Source: G963667975 sp963677395 | Lineage (GTDB): Bacteria; Bacteroidota; Bacteroidia; Bacteroidales; G963667975 | DNA: 64,000 nucleotides | Direction: 5' to 3' | Assembly: GCA_963677395.2 (NCBI GenBank) | Contig: OY781965.2 | Coordinates: 2,418,001 to 2,482,000 of the forward strand | In this document: positions 52,339-61,967 of the stretch, in pieces | Position numbering within the stretch: the first letter of the stretch is position 1 | Layout of the letters: every line of letters begins with the position of its first letter | Program-made: the position numbers and the translations under genes | The notes under the pieces: generated by a model | What the model saw: only the letters and a program-made list of their open reading frames with translations | The model's database searches: none | Told to the model about the DNA's origin: nothing

Positions 52339-53739
52339 CTACAGTTCAATCACCTCTTTAAGGTCTGGTATATAAACATCGATAAATCCGTTTTCGTTGA
52401 GATAGTTTGCAAATTCATTCTGAACTTCAAATTCACCATGAACCAGAAATATTTTCTTCAATTTTGTTTTGTTCTGGCAAGATATAAACTGTAACATTTC
52501 CTGATAATCAGCATGTCCGGAGTAAGATTCAATTCGTTCAATATCAGCTTTTACTTTATAACGATGTCCGAAAATTGAAACTTCTTTGTCGCCGCGTACA
52601 ATTTTTGCCCCGAGGGTTGATGGAGCACAATAGCCGACAACTAAAACCGTGTTTTTGGGGTTATCAATATTGTTTGCCAAGTGATGTTTAACTCGTCCGG
52701 CTTCCATCATGCCTGAAGCAGAGATGATTACACATGGACGGGTATGATGGTTCAGCATTTTGGATTCATCGATGCTCTGAACATAATGTAAGTTGTTGAA
52801 TCCAAACGGATCCGGATCATTTTTCATGTATTCCAAAATCTCTTCGTTGAAACATTCAGGATGCAAGCGGAAGATATTAGTTGCCGAAACCGCCAGCGGA
52901 CTGTCCACATACATATCAACATCCGGAAGCAAGTTCTTGTTTTTCAGCCTGTCGAGAGCATGAACTATTTCCTGGGTACGACCAATTGCAAACGAAGGAA
53001 TAATCAATTTTCCCTTTTTCTTGGCACAGGTATCAATCACAACTTTCAATAATTCCATATCACTTGTGTCCAGATCGTTATGTAAACGATTTCCATAGGT
53101 TGATTCCATGATAATGTAATCGGCTTGCGGAAATATATCTGGTTGGCGTAAAATTCGTTTATTATAGCGCCCTATATCACCTGTAAAGCAGATTTTATGA
53201 GTCTTTCTGCCTTCTTTGATTTTAATGTTTACCGCCGAGCTTCCTAAAATGTGACCAGCATCGGTAAATTGAACCGAGATATTATTTTCAATTGTGAATT
53301 CCTTATTGTAAGCAATACTTACAAAACAACTCATGCAATGATATGCATCTTCTTCTGTATAAATTGGATCGAGAGGGGGAAGACCCTGATTTGCACGCTT
53401 TTTATTGTTTGTTTTGGTATCGTGTTCCTGAATTCGTCCAGAGTCAACCAACATGATTGAGCAAAGGTCACGGGTTGCAGGAGTACATAAAATAGTTCCG
53501 CGGAATCCTAATTTGTAAATGAAAGGAATTAAGCCGGAGTGATCTATGTGGGCATGTGAGAGGATAAGATAATCAATCTCTTTTGGATTAAATCCCAGAT
53601 TACGGTTCATGGAATCGGTTTCCAAACCTTTGCCTTGGTACATTCCGCAATCGAGCAGAATTTTAAATCCTTTATCAGTAGTAATAAGATGTTTACTTCC
53701 GGTAACTTCCCGGACAGCACCCAGAAATTGAATTTTCAT
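52339..53739 (-). CDS. MBL-fold/beta-CASP RNA-processing nuclease
   Basis: 466 residues. The metallo-beta-lactamase motif HAHIDHSG is near residue 62 and the further metal ligands in DAGHILGSSA and FTGDIGRY near 160-185. The beta-CASP domain is followed by SGMMEAGRVKHHL (~340), the YSGHADY motif (~408) and VHGE (~440). It resembles the CPSF73/YsiD-type ribonucleases. It lies 31 bp downstream of the acetyltransferase-like gene on the same strand. Confidence 0.88.
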   Translation of the reverse strand: MKIQFLGAVREVTGSKHLITTDKGFKILLDCGMYQGKGLETDSMNRNLGFNPKEIDYLILSHAHIDHSGLIPFIYKLGFRGTILCTPATRDLCSIMLVDSGRIQEHDTKTNNKKRANQGLPPLDPIYTEEDAYHCMSCFVSIAYNKEFTIENNISVQFTDAGHILGSSAVNIKIKEGRKTHKICFTGDIGRYNKRILRQPDIFPQADYIIMESTYGNRLHNDLDTSDMELLKVVIDTCAKKKGKLIIPSFAIGRTQEIVHALDRLKNKNLLPDVDMYVDSPLAVSATNIFRLHPECFNEEILEYMKNDPDPFGFNNLHYVQSIDESKMLNHHTRPCVIISASGMMEAGRVKHHLANNIDNPKNTVLVVGYCAPSTLGAKIVRGDKEVSIFGHRYKVKADIERIESYSGHADYQEMLQFISCQNKTKLKKIFLVHGEFEVQNEFANYLNENGFIDVYIPDLKEVIEL

Positions 53740-53770
53740 ATAGTTTTAGTTTTTTGGAGGATGATTAATT

Positions 53771-54961
53771 TTATTTTAAAACTACCTTTTCTCGTGTATC
53801 ACGAGGAATAATGACAGAGCGATGAAACGTATAATCTGTATCAAATGGCATACGATAGGTGATATGTTTTTTTGCAAATACCGCTCCAACTGATTCGTGT
53901 AAGGCTCTCATTTTAGGGTTGAAATCGCCAACCCACGACAATTCCAGTTCATTATACCATGGGCGTTTATTCATTACTTTTTGCAAATGCCAGAAAATAG
54001 CAGATTCTATTCCGGATTTTTGAAATTTGGGTTTTACGCCCATAATGGTAATTCGGGCGCGGGTAATGGTATGGTGTTTCTTTAACCAAAATATTTTCAG
54101 TTTATTCCAAAAATTGAGCTTGCCATTTAGATGTTTCAAAATCTGATTTAAATCAGGAAACATAACCAAAAAAGCAGCAGGTTCGTTTTCATAATATGCA
54201 AACCAAACAAATTCTTCTTCGATTACTGCCTTCGATCCTTCTAAAGTACGATTGAGCGTTTCAATATTCAAAGGGGTAAAGTTTTCATGAAATTGCCATG
54301 CATCATCATAAATTTCCTTTAGGTTGTTGAGATATTTTGACGCATTTGAGAAACTAAAATGTTCGAAACTATAACCCGGTTTTTGTCGAACCCAGTCTGC
54401 AATTTTCCAAAAACGTTCGGGAAAGGGTTTGCGTAAGTCTAAATGATTGGTAACCTGTTCGTAGTAAAACTTAAAGCCATAGCTTTCGAAAAACTCCTGA
54501 TAATATTTAGGATTGTAAGGCATTCCAACACCGGGTTGCGTGAATCCATCTACTAATAAACCCCAGTAATTGTCGTTTTCGCCAAAATTTATAGGGCCAT
54601 CCATCGCCTTCATTCCTCGTTCCTGAAGCCAGAAGCGACATTGGTCGAAGAGCAAATATGCAGCATCCTTGTCTTCAATACATTCAAAAAATCCCATTCC
54701 TCCGGTTGGAACTTCGTAAGTAAAAGCTTTGTTTTTGTTGATGAAGGCTGCCACACGACCAATCAGTTTGCCCTGTTCATTTTTTAGAATCCAACGTGTT
54801 GCTTCCCCGTTTTTGAAAAATTCATTTTTCGATGAATTAAAGATTCCTTCAATTTCAAGTTCAAGAGGACAAACCCAATAAGGGTCATCTTTATAGATTG
54901 TACGTGCAACATCGTGAAATTCAGAAATATGTTGCGGGTTAGATACTTCGGTTAGCTTCAT
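53771..54961 (-). CDS. GNAT-like acetyltransferase family protein
   Basis: 396 residues with two GNAT-like halves: LIGRVAAFINKN near 68 and, in the C-terminal half, TRARITIMGVKPKFQKSGIE near 305, where the acetyl-CoA loop is expected. PINFGENDNYWGLLVDGF (~122) and YYQEFFESYGFKFYYEQ (~152) are typical of a widespread Bacteroidota family of unknown substrate. Cytoplasmic. It may form a unit with the nuclease downstream. Confidence 0.65.
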   Translation of the reverse strand: MKLTEVSNPQHISEFHDVARTIYKDDPYWVCPLELEIEGIFNSSKNEFFKNGEATRWILKNEQGKLIGRVAAFINKNKAFTYEVPTGGMGFFECIEDKDAAYLLFDQCRFWLQERGMKAMDGPINFGENDNYWGLLVDGFTQPGVGMPYNPKYYQEFFESYGFKFYYEQVTNHLDLRKPFPERFWKIADWVRQKPGYSFEHFSFSNASKYLNNLKEIYDDAWQFHENFTPLNIETLNRTLEGSKAVIEEEFVWFAYYENEPAAFLVMFPDLNQILKHLNGKLNFWNKLKIFWLKKHHTITRARITIMGVKPKFQKSGIESAIFWHLQKVMNKRPWYNELELSWVGDFNPKMRALHESVGAVFAKKHITYRMPFDTDYTFHRSVIIPRDTREKVVLK

Positions 54962-55073
54962 TATATATTTTTTATTTTCTGATAATAAAAAGTTTAAACC
55001 AAAATTTAAGATACAAAGCCAGATTCAGAGAAAAACCAGTAGGTAAAGTAAAAGGCATTCTTACTTCTTTTCT

Positions 55074-55811
55074 TTAAATATTTCGTTGGCGAACAGCTTC
55101 AAACAATAATATTCCACAGGCTACAGAAACATTAAGAGATTCTATTTCGCCCGCTAACGGAATACAAAGACGAGCATCACTCATTTTTAAATATTCAGGA
55201 CTAACACCATTTTCTTCCGATCCCATAATAATGGCTAAAGGTTCATTGTAATCGGCAAGAGTATAATCACGGCTACTTTTTTCGCTAGCTGCAAAAAGTT
55301 TTATTCCGCTCTGTTTTAGGTAATTTAATGTTGTTTTTAAATTGATTTCCCTGCAAATGGGTAAGCGGAGTAAAGCCCCGGCAGACGTTTTAATTGCATC
55401 GTCATTTAACGCAGCAGAGCCCTGTGAAGGTAAAATCAAGGCATGAACGCCGGCACATTCTGCAGTACGAGCAATAGCTCCCATATTACGAACATCAGTA
55501 ACCCTGTCGAGAATCAGCAGAAATGGAGTTTCACCTTCTTCAAAAATTCGAGTAACTATTTCTTCAAGCGGTTGATATTGAATAGGAGAGATGGTTGCAA
55601 TAACTCCCTGATGGTTTCCCTGAGTCATTCGGTTTAATTTTTCTTCAGGAACCCATTGTACGGGAATATTCTGCTCTTTTGCAAGGTGCTGTATTTCGGA
55701 TACAACAGGACTTTTTAATCCATTTTGAAGTAATATTTTCTCGAATTCCTGTTTGCTTTTCAATGCTTCCAGTACTGGACGTGAACCATATAATTGCGAA
55801 TCTTTCTTCAT
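55074..55811 (-). CDS. rlmB: 23S rRNA 2'-O-ribose methyltransferase, RlmB/TrmH family
   Basis: 245-residue SPOUT methyltransferase with an N-terminal substrate-binding domain (SRPVLEALKSKQEFEKILLQ). The three SPOUT motifs are LDRVTDVRNMGAIARTAECA (~102), IIMGSEENGVSP (~195) and IPLAGEIESLNVSVACGILL (~215-235). It methylates a guanosine of 23S rRNA (G2251 in E. coli). It is 23 bp downstream of rmuC and probably co-transcribed. Confidence 0.92.
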   Translation of the reverse strand: MKKDSQLYGSRPVLEALKSKQEFEKILLQNGLKSPVVSEIQHLAKEQNIPVQWVPEEKLNRMTQGNHQGVIATISPIQYQPLEEIVTRIFEEGETPFLLILDRVTDVRNMGAIARTAECAGVHALILPSQGSAALNDDAIKTSAGALLRLPICREINLKTTLNYLKQSGIKLFAASEKSSRDYTLADYNEPLAIIMGSEENGVSPEYLKMSDARLCIPLAGEIESLNVSVACGILLFEAVRQRNI

Positions 55812-55834
55812 TCTTTTGTTTTTCTGTATCGATA

Positions 55835-57241
55835 TTATGATGAGGGCGAATCTTCAAACAAAGCATTATTACTCTGATTGTCTGAATCTTCAGTTTCTTT
55901 CAATCCTAAATATTTATCAGGAATTTGCTTGGAAACTCTAGCTCCAAGTTTACGCAAATTTTCAATCTTCACAACAATATTTCCAGAGCCATTCATCTTT
56001 TTGTAGATGTCGCCATAGGTTTTCTGAAGTGTACCAAGCTGATTTCCAAGTCTATCAAAGTCATTCAACAGGAGAACAAATTTATCATAAAGTTTTCCGC
56101 CTTCATTTGCTATTTCCAAAGCATTGGCTGACTGTTTTTCTTGCTTCCAGATGGATTCTACGGTTTTTAATGTAGCCAAAAGCGTTGTCGGACTTACTAT
56201 TACAATTCGTCTTTCCCATGCATAGGTAAAAAGTTCCGGATCATTTTGAATAGCCAGACTAAAAGCCGATTCAATGGGCATAAAAAGAAGTACAAAATCG
56301 GGAGTATGTATATCCGTTGATAATTGATAACTCTTTTCACTTAATCCTTTTACATGATTATGAACCGAATCGATATGTTGTTTTGCAAAACGTTCTTTTT
56401 GAATTGTATCCTCACTGTTCATATATTGCTCATAAGCAATCAATGATACTTTTGAGTCAATGATAATGTGTTTATTATCGGGCAGTTTAACTAAAACATC
56501 AGGTCGCAGAAGTTCGCCATCCTGGTTCCGGGTTGAAAACTGTACTTCATATTCTACACCTTTGGTTAAGCCGGTACGTTCCAGAATTTTATCAAGAACA
56601 AGTTCACCCCAGTTACCTTGCTTTTTAGTATCACCTTTTAGTGCATGTGTTAAGTTATTGGCTTCCTGACTTATGCGAGCATTTAGCTCGTAGAGTTTTT
56701 TTACTTCCTCACGCAATGAAACCGAATCACGCAAACTTTTTTCATGCGTATCCTGAACTTTTTGCTCAAAGGATCCTAATTTTTCTTTGAGAGGTGTAAG
56801 TATTTCGTCAATATTTTTACGACTTGATTCTGTGAGTTCTTTCGAGTTTTCTTTAAGAATTCGGGAAGCTATGTTTTCGAATTCCATTGAAAACTTTTGT
56901 TGAATTTCCTCCAGTTCGTTTTTTTGAGTTACAAGGCGTTGTAAAGCATGTTGTAATTCTGTTTCTGCTTTACTTAAATCAGATGTAAGTATTTCTATTT
57001 TAGAAAGATGTGTGTTGTTGATTTCTTTATACTCTAATAATTGGCTTTCAAATTGTTTTTGCTGATTTTCGAATATCCTTAATAGCGAATCACGCTCAGC
57101 GGAAATTTGAATCAGTTTTTTTTCTGCTTCAGCAACCTTTTCTACGAGTGAAAGGTGCTCTGATTGACTCCTTTTTGTAAAAAGCAACCATGCAACTACA
57201 AAACCAACTGATATGCCGATAATTAAATATAGAAAATCCAT
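55835..57241 (-). CDS. rmuC: DNA recombination protein RmuC
   Basis: 468 residues from ATG 57241 (MDFLYLIIGISVGFVVAWLL). Upstream ATGs at 57250 and 57259 lie at or before the expected transcription start of a consensus promoter, so I prefer the third. It has an N-terminal membrane anchor, a long coiled coil (~30-190) and the RmuC nuclease-like domain (GNWGELVLDKILE ~214, PDVLVKLPDNKHIIIDSKVS ~250, VSPTTLLATLKTV ~348). It limits inversion-type rearrangements. Confidence 0.92.
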   Translation of the reverse strand: MDFLYLIIGISVGFVVAWLLFTKRSQSEHLSLVEKVAEAEKKLIQISAERDSLLRIFENQQKQFESQLLEYKEINNTHLSKIEILTSDLSKAETELQHALQRLVTQKNELEEIQQKFSMEFENIASRILKENSKELTESSRKNIDEILTPLKEKLGSFEQKVQDTHEKSLRDSVSLREEVKKLYELNARISQEANNLTHALKGDTKKQGNWGELVLDKILERTGLTKGVEYEVQFSTRNQDGELLRPDVLVKLPDNKHIIIDSKVSLIAYEQYMNSEDTIQKERFAKQHIDSVHNHVKGLSEKSYQLSTDIHTPDFVLLFMPIESAFSLAIQNDPELFTYAWERRIVIVSPTTLLATLKTVESIWKQEKQSANALEIANEGGKLYDKFVLLLNDFDRLGNQLGTLQKTYGDIYKKMNGSGNIVVKIENLRKLGARVSKQIPDKYLGLKETEDSDNQSNNALFEDSPSS

Positions 57242-57256
57242 AAAAACCATTTCCTG

Positions 57257-57288
57257 CAAAATTAACCAATCACGTTAGCTTTGACAAA
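57257..57288 (-). promoter_or_regulatory. consensus promoter of rmuC-rlmB
   Basis: On the minus strand: -33 TTTG (57288-57285), 20-bp spacer, -7 TAATTTTG (57264-57257). Transcription would start near 57250, which decides the rmuC start at 57241. Confidence 0.75.
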
Positions 57289-57446
57289 CTTCATCCATTG
57301 ATTCCCCTGAAATATGTAAAAATAATACATAATTACTTGAATAAGTTGTATTTGTGTTTTTTACATCAAGAAGCAAAATTGAAGAAATCAACAATTTGCT
57401 GAATATTGACTGGAATTACTTTTCTTTGCAAAACAAATTAAAACAG

Positions 57447-58067
57447 ATGTTTGGCGCTTTTTTAAATGGTATTGCACTGGGTATCACGATTACATTTTCC
57501 TTTGGTCCGGGATTTTGGGCACTGTTTCAAACCAGTATCAACAAAGGAATGAAGGGCGGATTTTACATTTCCCTGGGCTTTTTTCTTAGTAATTTGGTAC
57601 TATTTGTAATAGCATTTATTGCCATTCGCATTTTTGCTGTACAAATTGAGAAATCGCGGTGGATGGGAATTGTCGCAGCTTTAATTTTGTTGGGATTTGG
57701 ACTTGTTTCATTGTTGAAATCAGGAAAAAATGCTTCAAAAGAACTTCCAGAGGAAAAAATGCGTTATCCTTACACTGGATTGATAACCAAAGGATTATTA
57801 ATGAATGTAAGCAACCCTTTCAGTTTGTTATTTTGGGCTGGAGTGGTTACCTTTTCGGCTAAAGCGTATGGTTTTCAATCTTCAAATTTTTTCATATTCA
57901 TTATTGGATTATTATTTACTGCCTTTAGTTTTGATTTGATAAAAAGCTTCTTTGCCAGCCGTTTAAAACGCTTTCTGAATGCCAATGTGCAAAATATAAT
58001 CAATAAGGTAATTGGTGGCATTTTGGTTATTTGTGCTGTAGTCATTTTTTACAGATCAGTATTTTAA
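57447..58067 (+). CDS. LysE-family exporter
   Basis: 206 residues from ATG 57447 (MFGAFLNGIALGITITFSFG); a start at 57354 would add 31 unlikely residues. Six helices with the LysE/RhtB hallmark GITITFSFGPGFWALFQTSI at the N-terminus and LLMNVSNPFSLLFWAGV near 125. It exports amino acids or similar small molecules. A promoter-like TTTG-N18-TACTTTTC lies at 57395-57424. It is a single gene, divergent from rmuC. Confidence 0.85.
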   Translation: MFGAFLNGIALGITITFSFGPGFWALFQTSINKGMKGGFYISLGFFLSNLVLFVIAFIAIRIFAVQIEKSRWMGIVAALILLGFGLVSLLKSGKNASKELPEEKMRYPYTGLITKGLLMNVSNPFSLLFWAGVVTFSAKAYGFQSSNFFIFIIGLLFTAFSFDLIKSFFASRLKRFLNANVQNIINKVIGGILVICAVVIFYRSVF

Positions 58068-58150
58068 AGAATTTAAAACTATTTCCGCAAGTTTCGGATT
58101 TTATATCCATTTTAAAATTATGATCTTTGCTGCAATATATTGATTAATCA

Positions 58151-59014
58151 ATGAACGACCAAAATCAGCTCAATTTTAATCGGGTTTCGAAAGCAATAGA
58201 TTATATTCAGCAAAATTTCAAAAACCAGCCTAATCTTGATGAAATAGCTGATAAAGTGAATCTTAGCCCGTTTCATTTTCAACGTATATTTCTTGAGTGG
58301 GCAGGAACTACTCCAAAAAAATTCTTACAATACATTAGTTTAGAACATGCAAAAAGCCTATTGAAAGAACGGGAAGCAAGCTTGTTCGATACAGCTTGGG
58401 AAACGGGATTATCCGGAACAAGTCGATTGCATGATTTGTTTGTTAAAATTGAAGGGATGACTCCTGCTGAATATAAGAATGGAGGCAGAAATTTAAAAAT
58501 AAATTACAATTTTACTGATTCACCATTTGGAAAGATACTGATCGCTTCAACACATAAAGGCGTTTGTTCAATGACATTTGGCGAAAATGAAAATTTGGCT
58601 TTAGAAGAGCTTCGTCAGAAATATCCAAATGCGATGTTTGAAAATCAATCAGATGGCTATCAGCAAAGTGCACTTATGATTTTTCAAGAAGATTGGAGTA
58701 AAATCCCAGATATAAAACTTCATTTAAAAGGTACCCCTTTTCAGCTTAAAGTTTGGGAGGCTTTATTGAAAATTCCAATGGGGAAACTCACTACTTATGG
58801 TGCTATTGCTAAAAATATTGAACAACCGAATGCGCCAAGAGCAGTAGGAACTGCAATTGGAAGCAACCCAGTTGCTTACCTGATTCCTTGTCATCGGGTA
58901 ATTCAATCTTCAGGATTTTTTGGAGGTTATATGTGGGGGAAAAACCGTAAAGCAGCTATAATTGGGTGGGAGGGAGCAAAAATCAATACAGACTTGGAAT
59001 TCAGAGGGCTTTAG
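58151..59014 (+). CDS. AraC-type HTH fused to O6-methylguanine-DNA methyltransferase (Ada-like)
   Basis: 287 residues: AraC helix-turn-helix pair at ~10-110 (LDEIADKVNLSPFHFQRIFLEWAG), then the MGMT domain at ~120-275. The suicidal cysteine lies in IPCHRVIQSSG near 255, with the preceding GTAIGSNPVAYL and the LLKIPMGKLTTYG DNA-binding helix. It lacks the N-terminal zinc domain of E. coli Ada, so it repairs O6-alkylguanine and may act as regulator by a different signal. Single gene. Confidence 0.92.
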   Translation: MNDQNQLNFNRVSKAIDYIQQNFKNQPNLDEIADKVNLSPFHFQRIFLEWAGTTPKKFLQYISLEHAKSLLKEREASLFDTAWETGLSGTSRLHDLFVKIEGMTPAEYKNGGRNLKINYNFTDSPFGKILIASTHKGVCSMTFGENENLALEELRQKYPNAMFENQSDGYQQSALMIFQEDWSKIPDIKLHLKGTPFQLKVWEALLKIPMGKLTTYGAIAKNIEQPNAPRAVGTAIGSNPVAYLIPCHRVIQSSGFFGGYMWGKNRKAAIIGWEGAKINTDLEFRGL

Positions 59015-59032
59015 AATATGATTTGCATTGAA

Positions 59033-59064
59033 TTTGCTCGTTCCCAAAAATTCTGTTACTTTTG
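59033..59064 (+). promoter_or_regulatory. consensus promoter of the DUF4833 gene
   Basis: TTTG (59033-59036), 20-bp spacer, TACTTTTG (59057-59064): a textbook Bacteroidota promoter, 62 bp before the ATG. Confidence 0.8.
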
Positions 59065-59126
59065 TCACACCGTTTTTGATATGTAACAATTTAATAATCA
59101 AGCAAAATATAATATATTTATAAGTT

Positions 59127-59666
59127 ATGGCTAAATTGCTATTTTTCTCGTTTTTCAACCTTATTCTTCTTTCTGCAAATACAGTAGTTGACCCATCACC
59201 GAAGGTAAGTTCTTATAAATCAAATGCTAAAAATCAAACATTGTTTGTAATAGAACGTAATAAAAATGCTAACACTGTATTTTATGACGTAAATATCACT
59301 CAAAACGGAAAAATAGATTCTGAAAAGCCTGTAGATGCATATTTTATAGATTACGCAACAACTGGAAAGCGTGTTGAATTAAGCTTTTTAGAACGTAAAA
59401 TGGCGTATGGTTTTGAATTTGAAAAAACAGAAAACAATAATTTTTATGTGACGCTTCGTGCTTACAAAGACCGTAAAATCCTTGTTTATCTCGATGCAAA
59501 AGGCAATGCACACTCTTTGATGAAGATAAACGGTAAAACTTCTCAGCTTACAAAAATCTTCGTTTTTGCGAAACCAAAACTCTATACTTCGGTAGAATAC
59601 ATCGAATTATATGGAGTCGACTTTAAAACAGGAGAAGTAGCTTATGAAAAAATCATAAACAAATAG
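59127..59666 (+). CDS. DUF4833 protein, exported
   Basis: 179 residues with a short signal peptide (FFSFFNLILLSANTVV). The DUF4833 pattern is LFVIERNKNANTVFYDVNI (~45), PVDAYFIDYATTGKRVELSF (~70), RKMAYGFEFE and the C-terminal VEYIELYGVDFKTGE. It is a single compact beta-sandwich-like domain. Function unknown; periplasmic by the signal. It has its own strong promoter. Confidence 0.75.
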   Translation: MAKLLFFSFFNLILLSANTVVDPSPKVSSYKSNAKNQTLFVIERNKNANTVFYDVNITQNGKIDSEKPVDAYFIDYATTGKRVELSFLERKMAYGFEFEKTENNNFYVTLRAYKDRKILVYLDAKGNAHSLMKINGKTSQLTKIFVFAKPKLYTSVEYIELYGVDFKTGEVAYEKIINK

Positions 59667-59713
59667 CTGATTATCTGTTATTTGTATTGTTAATAACCTG
59701 CATAAAATAAAAT

Positions 59714-59743
59714 TTTGAGAAAATACAATTCTACTTATATTTG
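59714..59743 (+). promoter_or_regulatory. promoter of the DUF3276 gene
   Basis: TTTG (59714-59717), 18-bp spacer, TATATTTG (59736-59743), 33 bp before the ATG at 59777. Confidence 0.6.
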
Positions 59744-59776
59744 CCGGAACACATTAACGCCTTCAACAGATACAAG

Positions 59777-60112
59777 ATGGAAGATTTTGACAGCAACAAA
59801 GAGGTACTTTCAAGGGCAATAAGAGCTGGAAAACGTACCTACTTTATGGATGTGAAAGAGACACGGCATGGAGAGATGTATTTGACCATTACCGAAAGCA
59901 AGCGAAGATTAAATCCAAGAACCGGGCAGGCTTTTTACGAAAAACATAAAGTATTTCTATACAAAGAAGATTTCGAGAAATTTTCAGAAGGTTTGCAAGG
60001 CGTAATCCGCTTTATTCAAACCGGGGAGATTCCACCTGAGCCTGAACGTGAATATATTAGCACGTCTGAATTCACGGATGTTGATTTCGATAATCTTGAA
60101 CCGCAAAATTAA
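59777..60112 (+). CDS. PUR-alpha-like DNA/RNA-binding protein (DUF3276)
   Basis: 111 residues from ATG 59777 (MEDFDSNKEVLSRAIRAGKR); earlier codons lie at the promoter. One PUR repeat (RTYFMDVKETRHGEMYLTIT, then KHKVFLYKEDFEKFSEGL), which dimerises to bind single-stranded purine-rich nucleic acid. It has an acidic C-terminus (TDVDFDNLEPQN). A terminator follows at 60148. Confidence 0.85.
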   Translation: MEDFDSNKEVLSRAIRAGKRTYFMDVKETRHGEMYLTITESKRRLNPRTGQAFYEKHKVFLYKEDFEKFSEGLQGVIRFIQTGEIPPEPEREYISTSEFTDVDFDNLEPQN

Positions 60113-60147
60113 TCGGCTACAAACCAAAATCTTAACGGATATATTCC

Positions 60148-60190
60148 AAGAAAGCTGTTCAAAAGGAACGGCTTTCTTAGTTTTATTTTT
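60148..60190 (+). terminator. terminator after the DUF3276 gene
   Basis: Stem AAGAAAGC-TGTTC / GAACG-GCTTTCTT with an A-rich loop, then AGTTTTATTTTT. Confidence 0.75.
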
Positions 60191-60197
60191 AACTTTG
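60190..60197 (+). promoter_or_regulatory. -7 element upstream of parA
   Basis: TAACTTTG, a perfect TAnnTTTG, 65 bp before the parA ATG. It directly follows the terminator T-tract; no clear -33 box. Confidence 0.45.
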
Positions 60198-60261
60198 CAG
60201 ATGAGCAACATTAGGCTCTATTCTACGATAATAATTTTAAAACTGCCTATATAACAATCAG

Positions 60262-61044
60262 ATGGGAAAAGTAATTGCCATTGCTAATCAAAAAGGAGGA
60301 GTTGGAAAAACTACAACAGCCATTAATTTGGGTGCCGGATTTGCAGTGTTGGACCGTAAAACCTTAATTATTGATGCTGATCCTCAGGCAAATGCAACCT
60401 CGGGTGTGGGCTTCAATCCTCAGGAAATAACAACCAGTATTTACGAATGTGTGATTGATGATCTCAATCCGCGTGATATTATTCTGCAAACATCTACCCC
60501 CAATCTCGACCTGATTCCTGCTCATATTGATTTGGTAGGTGCTGAAATAGAAATGATTAACCTTCCTAATCGAGAAATGATGATGAAGGCTACCATCGCA
60601 AAATTTAAAGATGATTACGATTACATTATTATCGACTGCTCTCCATCTCTGGGTTTAATTACAATCAACGCACTTACTGCGGCCGATTCAGTGATTATAC
60701 CGGTACAATGCGAATATTTTGCATTGGAAGGATTAGGTAAATTATTGAATACAATCAAGATAGTTCAGTCGAGATTGAATGAAAATCTGGATATTGAAGG
60801 TATTTTGCTAACCATGTATGATGCTCGTTTACGATTGGCAAAACAGGTAATGGAAGATGTTCGTACACATTTTCAGCAAATGGTGTTTAACTCTGTTATT
60901 TACAGAAATACCAAGCTTGGTGAGGCTCCCAGTTTTGGCGAAACCATCATTATGCATGATGCAACCTGTCAGGGGGCAATCAACTATCTGAGTCTTGCCC
61001 GTGAAATCATTCAAAATAATATACCTGAGAAAATTTCAGCGTAA
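60262..61044 (+). CDS. parA: ParA/Soj chromosome-partitioning ATPase
   Basis: 260-residue ParA with deviant Walker A KGGVGKTT at residues 11-18, DADPQANATSG (~39-49) and the switch motif IIDCSPSLGLIT (~120-131). It forms ATP-dependent DNA-bound dimers that move ParB-origin complexes. It has no N-terminal HTH, as in chromosomal ParA. It is 18 bp before parB, in one operon. Chromosomal parAB often lies near the origin, but no dnaA or obvious parS was seen here. Confidence 0.95.
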   Translation: MGKVIAIANQKGGVGKTTTAINLGAGFAVLDRKTLIIDADPQANATSGVGFNPQEITTSIYECVIDDLNPRDIILQTSTPNLDLIPAHIDLVGAEIEMINLPNREMMMKATIAKFKDDYDYIIIDCSPSLGLITINALTAADSVIIPVQCEYFALEGLGKLLNTIKIVQSRLNENLDIEGILLTMYDARLRLAKQVMEDVRTHFQQMVFNSVIYRNTKLGEAPSFGETIIMHDATCQGAINYLSLAREIIQNNIPEKISA

Positions 61045-61062
61045 AGAAAACTTATACCTGCT

Positions 61063-61953
61063 ATGAACGCTAAAAAACAAGCATTAGGAAGAGGACTAAG
61101 TGCCTTATTATCAGCACCTGATACGGATATTGTGAGTCGTGACAGCCGTGGAACAACGGTTGTGGGCGCTATTGCTCAGATTAAACTAACTCAGATTGAA
61201 GCTAATCCCTTTCAACCTCGTACCGAATTTGAAGAAATTGCCTTGCAGGAATTATGCGATTCTATCAAAGTTCATGGGATTATTCAACCTATTACCGTTC
61301 GTAAAATCAATGCTGATAAATATCAGCTTATTTCGGGCGAACGTCGTTTTAGAGCATCTAAAATGGCCGGATTGACCGAAATACCTGCGTATATTCGCAT
61401 TGCTACAGATGTTCAGATGCTTGAAATGGCATTAGTCGAAAACATCCAGCGCGAAAATCTGAACTCTATTGAAGTTGCTCTTTCGTACCAGGCTTTAATG
61501 GATGAATGTAATTTAACTCAGGAACAGTTAAGCGAAAAAGTTGGCAAAAACCGTTCAACAATAACAAATTATCTTCGCTTACTTAAACTTCCGGCTGAAG
61601 TACAGTTAGATATCCGTGATGAGAAAATTTCGATGGGTCATGCTCGTGCGATCATCAATATTGATACTCCTGAAAAACAGATAGACATTGTTCGTCAAAT
61701 TATAGAAAAAGATCTTTCTGTTCGCGAAGTAGAAACCTTGGTTCGTGAAATGAATGTTTCTCCGGTAATCAAACAGAAAATCAAAAAAAACGCAACGCTA
61801 CCTATTCCTCATCAGAGTTTTAGTAATTTCTACGCTCAGAAACTTAATACAAAAATAGAAGTAAAACGCAATAAAAAAGGTAAAGGAAGCATTTTAATAC
61901 ACTTCTCATCTGATAAAGACTTTGAACGTATTTTGGCCGAACTGGAAAAGTAA
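61063..61953 (+). CDS. parB: ParB/Spo0J chromosome-partitioning protein
   Basis: 296 residues. The N-terminal CTPase/ParB domain has EANPFQPRTEF (~46), GIIQPITVRK (~75), SGERRFRASKMAG (~92) and ENIQRENLNSIE (~127). The HTH lies at ~150-175 (LSEKVGKNRSTITNYLRLL), and the C-terminal dimer domain ends in LAELEK. It loads at parS and slides as a clamp. It is co-transcribed with parA and the DUF5683 gene 14 bp downstream. Confidence 0.95.
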   Translation: MNAKKQALGRGLSALLSAPDTDIVSRDSRGTTVVGAIAQIKLTQIEANPFQPRTEFEEIALQELCDSIKVHGIIQPITVRKINADKYQLISGERRFRASKMAGLTEIPAYIRIATDVQMLEMALVENIQRENLNSIEVALSYQALMDECNLTQEQLSEKVGKNRSTITNYLRLLKLPAEVQLDIRDEKISMGHARAIINIDTPEKQIDIVRQIIEKDLSVREVETLVREMNVSPVIKQKIKKNATLPIPHQSFSNFYAQKLNTKIEVKRNKKGKGSILIHFSSDKDFERILAELEK

Positions 61954-61967
61954 ACATCTGTAAAAGA

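Noticed and set aside
60262..61953. Replication origin next to parAB
   Set aside because: No dnaA, DnaA-box cluster or clear parS was found in the window.
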